A DNA stretch of 10,965 bases from an uncultured cyanobacterium (GTDB lineage: Bacteria; Cyanobacteriota; Cyanobacteriia; PCC-6307; Cyanobiaceae), in the NCBI GenBank assembly GCA_903934745.1, contig CAIZOZ010000184.1, positions 1 through 10,965 on the forward strand, given 5' to 3'. Positions 6,900-10,965 of the stretch are shown here, in pieces. The position numbers and the translations under genes were made by a program. How positions within the stretch are numbered: the first letter of the stretch is position 1; each line of letters opens with the position of its first letter. The notes under the pieces are model-generated. The model worked only from the letters and a program-made list of their open reading frames with translations, ran no database searches and had not been told where the DNA came from.

Positions 6900-7722
6900 T
6901 TGTCTTAATCTCAATCCAGAAAACAAGAGCGCCATGGCCAGCTCTGCCTCTGTCGGCCTGATCGTGCCGCCCTCCAATCCAACGTTGGAGACTGAGATTG
7001 TCAGCCTGATTGATGGCCAGCCCCAGATCCATATCGCCAGGCTGCCCTATTGCTCAACATCGGACCTGGCCGCTCGCAACGAGCTTTATCTGGAGTCTTA
7101 TCTCGACGCAGCTCGGAGTTTCGGTACCTTGCCACTGCAGGGCATCATGATTGGTTGTACCGGCTCGAACTATCGTCTCGGTCCCCGCGAAGACCAACGG
7201 CGATGCGAGGCCGCCTCGGCTGAGCTCGGTGTGCCGCTGTTGACAGCCAGCCTGGCGGTATTAGAAACGATTCAGACGCTTGGATTCACCCGAATTCAGC
7301 TGGAGTTGCCCTACCCGGATTGGCTGATCAAGCTGGCTGTGGACTATTGGCAAGCTGCTGGCTTCGAGGTGGTTGCCCAGCATAGCTTGCTGGACTTAAT
7401 GGGCGCCGATAATGCTTACACCATCGGCACTCAGGCATTAGAGCGTTATCTTCTGGAGTTGCAGGTGCCGGCAGACACAGCGGTGCTTCTCTCCGGCACC
7501 GGCATGCCCACGTTCAGTGCCATGGCTGAATTGATTCAGACCTATCCAGCACCGTTGATTTCCTCCAATCTCTGTATCGCCCAGTGGTTATTGCGCTGCT
7601 GCCAGAACTCCCGAGGCACCGATTTGCAGCGGCAATTGGGCGCCAAGTTGGAACGCTTCAGCGCCATCCCTGCCGGCGCTGTTGTTGATAATCTATTCAA
7701 TCCCTTTGGCAGCATCAGCTGA
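6889..7722 (+). CDS. Asp/Glu racemase / maleate isomerase-family protein
   Basis: A 277-residue protein of the superfamily containing aspartate/glutamate racemase, maleate cis-trans isomerase and arylmalonate decarboxylase. The N-terminal signature VGLIVPPSNPTLETE is close to that of maleate isomerases. The first catalytic cysteine is present in IGCTGSNY (C90). The second is replaced: the position reads LLSGTGMPTF with Gly203 where SC is usual. One-cysteine members (arylmalonate decarboxylase has only the second) act as decarboxylases rather than racemases or isomerases, so the reaction here is open. The ATG at 6889 overlaps the monooxygenase stop. A second ATG at 6934 (residue 16) would start nearer the conserved domain and could be the true start. 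Last gene of the operon; its TGA shares the palindrome TCAGCTGA with the stop of the converging MmgE/PrpD gene. Confidence 0.87.
   Translation: MPDSCLNLNPENKSAMASSASVGLIVPPSNPTLETEIVSLIDGQPQIHIARLPYCSTSDLAARNELYLESYLDAARSFGTLPLQGIMIGCTGSNYRLGPREDQRRCEAASAELGVPLLTASLAVLETIQTLGFTRIQLELPYPDWLIKLAVDYWQAAGFEVVAQHSLLDLMGADNAYTIGTQALERYLLELQVPADTAVLLSGTGMPTFSAMAELIQTYPAPLISSNLCIAQWLLRCCQNSRGTDLQRQLGAKLERFSAIPAGAVVDNLFNPFGSIS
7715..7722. other. Shared palindromic stop codons of converging genes
   Basis: The palindrome TCAGCTGA supplies the TGA of the racemase-like gene on the plus strand (7720-7722) and the TGA of the MmgE/PrpD gene on the minus strand (7715-7717). The two genes end inside each other by eight bases, leaving no room for separate terminators between them. 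Confidence 0.9.
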
Positions 7723-9052
7723 GCGGCCACAGGCTGCTGCTGTCTGGAGCCTCCAGCCAGTGGTGGATCAGCTTGTCGCTGGCCTCGTCACCGAGCACCG
7801 GCTCCAGCAACGCTCGGGCTTTATGCAGCCGTTGGGTGTCGGCAATCGGCAGGCCGGGATCTCCCGGCAGCCCCTCCACCCGGGCGCTGCGCAAAATTCC
7901 CTCGCTGTCGGCCATCACCAGTTCGGCCCAGCGCCCGGTCTGTCCGTCAACGGCCACCAGTTCAATGCGCCCCAGCAGGGCCTGGAGTTCATCATCGACC
8001 AGTGCTGTTGGGCTGAAATGCTCGCGTCGCAGGTCGCCCCAGCGCAAGCTGGCCGCCACGGCAAAGGCCAGGCTGAATTGGGCCTGGATGCGATTAGCCG
8101 GGGCGAGTTGGCCGCAGTAGTGAATCGCTTCGGGGTAGGTGCGCAGCTGGATCGGACCGCTCCAGCGCTGCGCTGAGCCTGGCGGCCTCTCCTCCTCAGT
8201 ACCTCCGCCATGGCATTGCAGCCAGGCCCTGGTCGCTGCCGCGGCGTAATGCAGATGGCGCGCCCCGGGTAGCAGCTTCATGTAGCCGGAGCTGATCGCC
8301 GTCGCGCGGCGTGGTGCCAGATCGACCGGCATCGCCGCCAGGGCCCGCAACACCGGGTCTGCGGCCAGACCCTGTGGCCCGCCGAAGCCGGCAGCGGCCG
8401 CCACCGCCAGATCCAGGCCGCGACTGGCCGCCAGGCCGGGATAGAGCAGCCTGCAGCTGGCCCCTTCCCGCACCGGTGCCAACAGGCTGCGACTCATCTG
8501 GCAGAGAGCTGCGTTTACCGCTTCCACTTCGCGATCGGGGCCGATGTCCAGAGCTACAGCAGCTGCCAGCGCCGCCACCGCCGTGCCCCAGGTGCCGTCG
8601 ACATGTTCCCCCGCCGGGACGCGGTACGCCTCGCCCAGTCTGGCGCCCAGTTCGTAGGACAGAAACAGGCTCTCCAGGGCTTGGCCGAGGCTGCGACAAA
8701 GGCTCATCGCCACCGGTACGCCATGCAGTGCTGGCCGGCCATGGGCGGGGGCATAGCCCTCCACCAACTCGTCCCAGCAGGCGGAGGCCGCCAACACCAG
8801 CACCGCTCCGGAGGGTGTGAGCGCTTCGCAGAAGCCAGGTAACTGCCGATTGCCCGGCGCCAGATGGCCATGGTGACGCTGCAGGGCGATCAACGCGGGC
8901 TCGGCGAGGTTGGCGATGGCCGTCGCTGCCGTATCGAGCCACACCAGCCGTAGCTGTCGCTGCAGCAGCGGATCAGGCTTGGCCAGATGCTGACGCTGCT
9001 GCGCCAGGAAGGCCGCCAGCTGTTGCTGCCAGGACTGGCTCTCGATGCTCAT
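7715..9052 (-). CDS. MmgE/PrpD-family protein
   Basis: A 445-residue member of the family that includes 2-methylcitrate dehydratase (PrpD), cis-aconitate decarboxylase and iminodisuccinate epimerase, all acting on small di- or tricarboxylates. Recognisable blocks are WDELVEGYAPAHGRPALHG (93-111), matching the DDxxxxHPG region with His110; GEHVDGTWGTAVAALAAA (148-165) with His150, matching the HPTGT block; RLLYPGLAASRGLDLA (201-216), matching KRLHAGRAAQSG; and MKLLPGARHLH (258-268), matching KxYPxCRHxH with Lys259 and His266. So most active-site positions are retained. The frame extends upstream to a TTG at 9157, but the first ATG is 9052 and the domain starts soon after it. The gene faces the P450 operon and is divergent from the MFS gene, so it has its own promoter, but its family and position suggest the same pathway. 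Substrate unknown. Confidence 0.88.
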   Translation of the reverse strand: MSIESQSWQQQLAAFLAQQRQHLAKPDPLLQRQLRLVWLDTAATAIANLAEPALIALQRHHGHLAPGNRQLPGFCEALTPSGAVLVLAASACWDELVEGYAPAHGRPALHGVPVAMSLCRSLGQALESLFLSYELGARLGEAYRVPAGEHVDGTWGTAVAALAAAVALDIGPDREVEAVNAALCQMSRSLLAPVREGASCRLLYPGLAASRGLDLAVAAAAGFGGPQGLAADPVLRALAAMPVDLAPRRATAISSGYMKLLPGARHLHYAAAATRAWLQCHGGGTEEERPPGSAQRWSGPIQLRTYPEAIHYCGQLAPANRIQAQFSLAFAVAASLRWGDLRREHFSPTALVDDELQALLGRIELVAVDGQTGRWAELVMADSEGILRSARVEGLPGDPGLPIADTQRLHKARALLEPVLGDEASDKLIHHWLEAPDSSSLWPLS

Positions 9053-9078
9053 CAACCTGGCCGGCAAGGGGAGCGCTG

Positions 9079-9130
9079 TTAAGGAACGCTGCCATATTGC
9101 TTGGTCTTCGCAGGCAAGGCTTTCTCCTCC
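9079..9130 (-). promoter_or_regulatory. Strong Shine-Dalgarno with a possible 12-codon leader before the MmgE/PrpD gene
   Basis: On the minus strand GGAGGAG (9124-9130) is the best ribosome-binding sequence seen in the window. It lies six bases before a TTG (9115-9117) that opens a 12-codon frame (MPAKTKQYGSVP) ending at TAA (9079-9081), 26 bases upstream of the ATG at 9052. The spacing is ideal for the leader but out of frame with the MmgE/PrpD gene, whose own ATG has only AGG five bases upstream. A coupled leader peptide is possible; a coincidental purine run is the alternative. Confidence 0.25.
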
Positions 9131-9249
9131 AGGTTCAGATTGCAGTCCGTTGGGCAACTGAGCGATGGGTTGTGATCACCTGGAGTCTGGGGAGTACGGC
9201 AGCGGCTGACGCCATGCTCTAGGTTGCCAATCTGCAGATCCTGCTTGCT
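9131..9249. promoter_or_regulatory. Divergent intergenic region between MmgE/PrpD and MFS genes
   Basis: This short gap must hold promoters for both genes. I see an 8-bp palindrome GTGATCAC (9172-9179) near its middle, but no convincing -35/-10 pair in either direction. No Shine-Dalgarno sequence precedes the MFS start. Confidence 0.3.
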
Positions 9250-10413
9250 GTGCCTATGGGCTCCACACTCGTGCTCGCCATCATCACTGGTCTGAGTGTG
9301 GCCAATCTTTATTACGTTCAATCTTTATTACCTCTGATTGCCCACCAGCTGGTACTGCCAGCTGGTGGGGTGTTCTTGATCCCGATGGCGATCCAGGTCG
9401 GTCTGGCCCTTGCCCTCCTGCTTGTGCTGCCGATCGGTGATGGCCGGGAGCGCCGGCGGATGCTGATTCTCTCAGCGCTGGGTATGGCGATGGCCTGTGC
9501 CGCTATTGGACTGCTGCCTAGCTTTCCGCTGCTGCTGCTGGCCTTTTTTCTGCTCGGATTGACCGCCCTGGTTCCCTATCTCCTCCCTGCCTATGTTTCC
9601 GCCCTGGTTCCAGATGCCATTCGCGGCCGCACACTTGGCTTGATCTTGAGTGGACAGTTCACCGGTCTGCTGCTTTCACGATCGGTGAGTGGGCTGGTTG
9701 GGTCTTATCTCGGTTGGCGCGCCATCTTTCTGCTCTCGGCGGTGGTGATGGTGGGCGTGGCCGTATGGATCAGAGCTCAATTGCCACGCGAGCAGAACGT
9801 CAAACCGATCGCTTATCTGGCACTGCAGTCATCCCAGCTGGGTCTGTTGCGTCGCTATTCCGGTTTGCGCCAGGCTTGTCTATCGCAAGGATTGCAATTC
9901 GGCACGTTCATGGCGCTGTGGAGCGGACTGGCTCTGCACCTGGCCGAGCCACCCTGGAAGCTGGATGCGGCCTGGATCGGCGCCTTCGGCCTGGTGGGAA
10001 TCGTCAGCATTGTGGCGGCACCTCGAATTGGCCGCTTGGTCGACCAGTTCGGAGCCCACAAGTTGGTGGTGGCCGCCACCTTGCTCTCCCTGCTTGGCGT
10101 GGCGATTCTCTGTTGCTTTCCCAACTCCCTGCCGGCGATCGCTCTGGGCTTGATCCTGCTGGATCTTGGGGTGCAGGGCTCCTATGTGGCCAACCAGACC
10201 CGTGTGTTCAGTCTCGACCCGGCGGCCCGCAGCCGTCTGGGCTGCCTGTTGTTTTTCAGCGCCTATCTGGGCGCCGCGATCGCCTCCTGTCTGGTGGCGA
10301 TGTTCTGGGTCCACTGGCACTGGCCTGGTCTCACCCTGTTTGGCGCGATCCTGGTGATCCTGGCCTTGGTGAGTCAGTTCAGCCCACGGCTGAACCGCTC
10401 CAGGGTGGCCTGA
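9250..10413 (+). CDS. MFS transporter (drug/metabolite efflux type)
   Basis: A 387-residue, very hydrophobic protein with about 12 predicted transmembrane segments in the inner membrane. The first starts almost at the N-terminus and carries NLYYVQSLLPLIA, close to the NLYYxQPLLP signature of bacterial efflux-type MFS proteins. The loop between segments 2 and 3 is IGDGRERRRM (62-71), the family's motif A. A polar loop around residues 178-205 divides the halves. These are proton-driven exporters of sugars, drugs or metabolites; here export of the cluster's product, or self-protection, is inferred from context. The start is either GTG 9250 or ATG 9256, two codons apart. A strong hairpin and a 13-bp direct repeat lie in the first 120 bases of the gene. 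Its 3' end overlaps the acyltransferase gene by 40 bases on opposite strands. Confidence 0.92.
   Translation: MPMGSTLVLAIITGLSVANLYYVQSLLPLIAHQLVLPAGGVFLIPMAIQVGLALALLLVLPIGDGRERRRMLILSALGMAMACAAIGLLPSFPLLLLAFFLLGLTALVPYLLPAYVSALVPDAIRGRTLGLILSGQFTGLLLSRSVSGLVGSYLGWRAIFLLSAVVMVGVAVWIRAQLPREQNVKPIAYLALQSSQLGLLRRYSGLRQACLSQGLQFGTFMALWSGLALHLAEPPWKLDAAWIGAFGLVGIVSIVAAPRIGRLVDQFGAHKLVVAATLLSLLGVAILCCFPNSLPAIALGLILLDLGVQGSYVANQTRVFSLDPAARSRLGCLLFFSAYLGAAIASCLVAMFWVHWHWPGLTLFGAILVILALVSQFSPRLNRSRVA
9303..9331 (+). repeat. 13-bp direct repeat inside the MFS gene
   Basis: CAATCTTTATTAC occurs twice (9303-9315 and 9319-9331) separated by three bases. It is AT-rich in an otherwise GC-rich gene and encodes the conserved NLYYVQSLLP segment, the two copies being read in different frames. 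Confidence 0.7.
9341..9369 (+). other. Perfect 12-bp inverted repeat (hairpin) early in the MFS gene
   Basis: CCCACCAGCTGG (9341-9352), loop TACTG (9353-9357), then the exact reverse complement CCAGCTGGTGGG (9358-9369). The GC-rich stem would be very stable in mRNA, about 90 bases after the start codon. No T-tract follows, so it is not a standard intrinsic terminator. Confidence 0.65.
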
Positions 10414-10862
10414 AGCCTTAGGCGGTTGTAGCGCTGTACCGCCAGGCAGGGCAGGTTGAACAGGCTGGCAAAGATCAGATTGAGCAGCACTCCCAGTGGC
10501 GGCAGCCACAGGCTGGTGACAATCCAGAAGGGCCAGAGAGCCCAGTGCACCAGCTCCGCACGTCGGGTTTCCGCCACCAATTGCTCCAGTGCCCGCGGAT
10601 CGCGCTGGACCAGGGCGCTTTTGGCCCTCCCTCCCGGCAGGGCCGGGCCGGCATCAGGTAGAAACCCTTTCCAGCACCGAATCGCCAGCCTTTGTTCATA
10701 GCAACGGCGCTGTTCCCAGGGTTGTCGGCGGGTGAGTCCGTTGTCCCGGCGCAGGCTGGCCTGGGGCAGGCGATTGGCGAGACCACCAACCAGCAACGAC
10801 CAGCCGAACCAGCCAGCAGCGCAAGCCAACACCGGTGTCAGCAGCGGGCCTGAACTGCTCAT
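10374..10862 (-). CDS. CrtO-like glycosyl-carotenoid/lipid acyltransferase
   Basis: A 162-residue small membrane protein resembling staphylococcal CrtO, glycosyl-4,4'-diaponeurosporenoate acyltransferase, which esterifies the sugar of a glycosylated carotenoid. There is an N-terminal hydrophobic segment (about 6-28), the family-like blocks WKGFLPDAG (64-72) and ETRRAELVHW (98-107), a hydrophobic hairpin (about 107-140), and the C-terminal FNLPCLAVQRYNRLRL (135-150). Length agrees with CrtO (about 165). Its ATG overlaps the stop of the upstream glycosyltransferase as ATGA, so the two are translationally coupled and probably act in sequence. The actual lipid acceptor is not shown by the sequence. 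Its last 40 bases overlap the MFS gene on the other strand. Confidence 0.8.
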   Translation of the reverse strand: MSSSGPLLTPVLACAAGWFGWSLLVGGLANRLPQASLRRDNGLTRRQPWEQRRCYEQRLAIRCWKGFLPDAGPALPGGRAKSALVQRDPRALEQLVAETRRAELVHWALWPFWIVTSLWLPPLGVLLNLIFASLFNLPCLAVQRYNRLRLQATLERFSRGLN

Positions 10863-10965
10863 CGCGTCGGGAACTGGCGTCCTTTCCAGCTGACGCTGCC
10901 CCGTTCCAGATTGAAGATGGCCAGCAGGAACACGGTGAGGAAGAACAGCACCGGCACGGGAAACA
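10859..10965 (-). CDS. C-terminal fragment of a glycosyltransferase (cut by window edge)
   Basis: The last 35 codons of a minus-strand gene entering from the right edge, with stop TGA at 10859-10861. The visible part is one hydrophobic segment (FPVPVLFFLTVFLLAIFN) followed by GSVSWKGRQFP and the stop. A terminal membrane segment plus a V-x-WKGR-x-(Y/F) tail is typical of membrane-anchored family 2 glycosyltransferases such as CrtQ and hopanoid-associated ones. Coupling to a CrtO-like acyltransferase through ATGA supports a CrtQ-like role, attaching a sugar that is then acylated. The catalytic domain lies outside the window. Confidence 0.65.
   Translation of the reverse strand, partial: FPVPVLFFLTVFLLAIFNLERGSVSWKGRQFPTR

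Noticed and set aside
8196..8942. 248-codon minus-strand ORF
   Set aside because: It is a different frame within the MmgE/PrpD gene, with Gly/Arg/Ser-rich translation typical of shadow frames in GC-rich DNA.
9172..9179. GTGATCAC as a CRP-type operator
   Set aside because: CRP sites need TGTGA-N6-TCACA; the half-sites here abut with no spacer.
9714..10421. 235-codon plus-strand ORF inside the MFS gene
   Set aside because: It is out of frame with the transmembrane protein, with a Gly/Arg/Pro-rich shadow translation.

Overview
The window looks like high-GC bacterial DNA, most likely from a picocyanobacterium of the Synechococcus/Cyanobium type. That is an inference. It rests on three things seen here: GC-rich coding, three copies of the cyanobacterial HIP1 octamer GCGATCGC (2584-2591, 10135-10142, 10276-10283), and gene starts that almost all lack a Shine-Dalgarno sequence. 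No rRNA, tRNA, CRISPR array or intact insertion sequence is visible.

Layout. Positions 1-689 hold no confident gene; a possible partial or decayed reading frame runs leftward off the edge. Positions 690-2873 (+) encode a large fusion of an N-terminal P-loop kinase, a winged helix and a WYL ligand-sensing domain. Positions 2874-3436 are a relatively AT-rich spacer with a doubtful minus-strand ORF, a 14-bp tandem repeat and clustered TGACG motifs in front of the next operon. Positions 3437-7722 (+) are a tight four-gene operon: a cytochrome P450, a divergent porphobilinogen-synthase (HemB)-like protein, an FAD-dependent aromatic-type monooxygenase, and an Asp/Glu racemase/maleate isomerase-family protein. 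Converging on it with an 8-bp stop-codon overlap is an MmgE/PrpD-family enzyme (7715-9052, -). Divergent from that enzyme, across about 200 bp, is an MFS exporter (9250-10413, +). The right edge carries the end of a glycosyltransferase and a complete CrtO-type acyltransferase on the minus strand. Together they look like a lipid- or carotenoid-glycoside modification pair.

The P450 to MFS block has the make-up of a small specialised-metabolism cluster: two oxygenases, a HemB-fold Schiff-base enzyme, two enzymes of carboxylic-acid-processing families, and a transporter. I do not recognise it as any known pathway. Three of its enzymes depart from their family's catalytic signature. The HemB-like protein keeps both Schiff-base lysines but has lost the Cys or Asp metal ligands and the following conserved Asp. 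The P450 lacks the I-helix acid/threonine pair but keeps ExxR and the heme Cys. The racemase-like protein has only the first of the two catalytic cysteines. My main hypothesis is that a HemB paralogue has been recruited to make, or process, a pyrrole or an ALA-like aminoketone, which the P450 and flavoenzyme then tailor and the MFS protein exports. The product is unknown, and the hypothesis rests on family membership and gene arrangement only.
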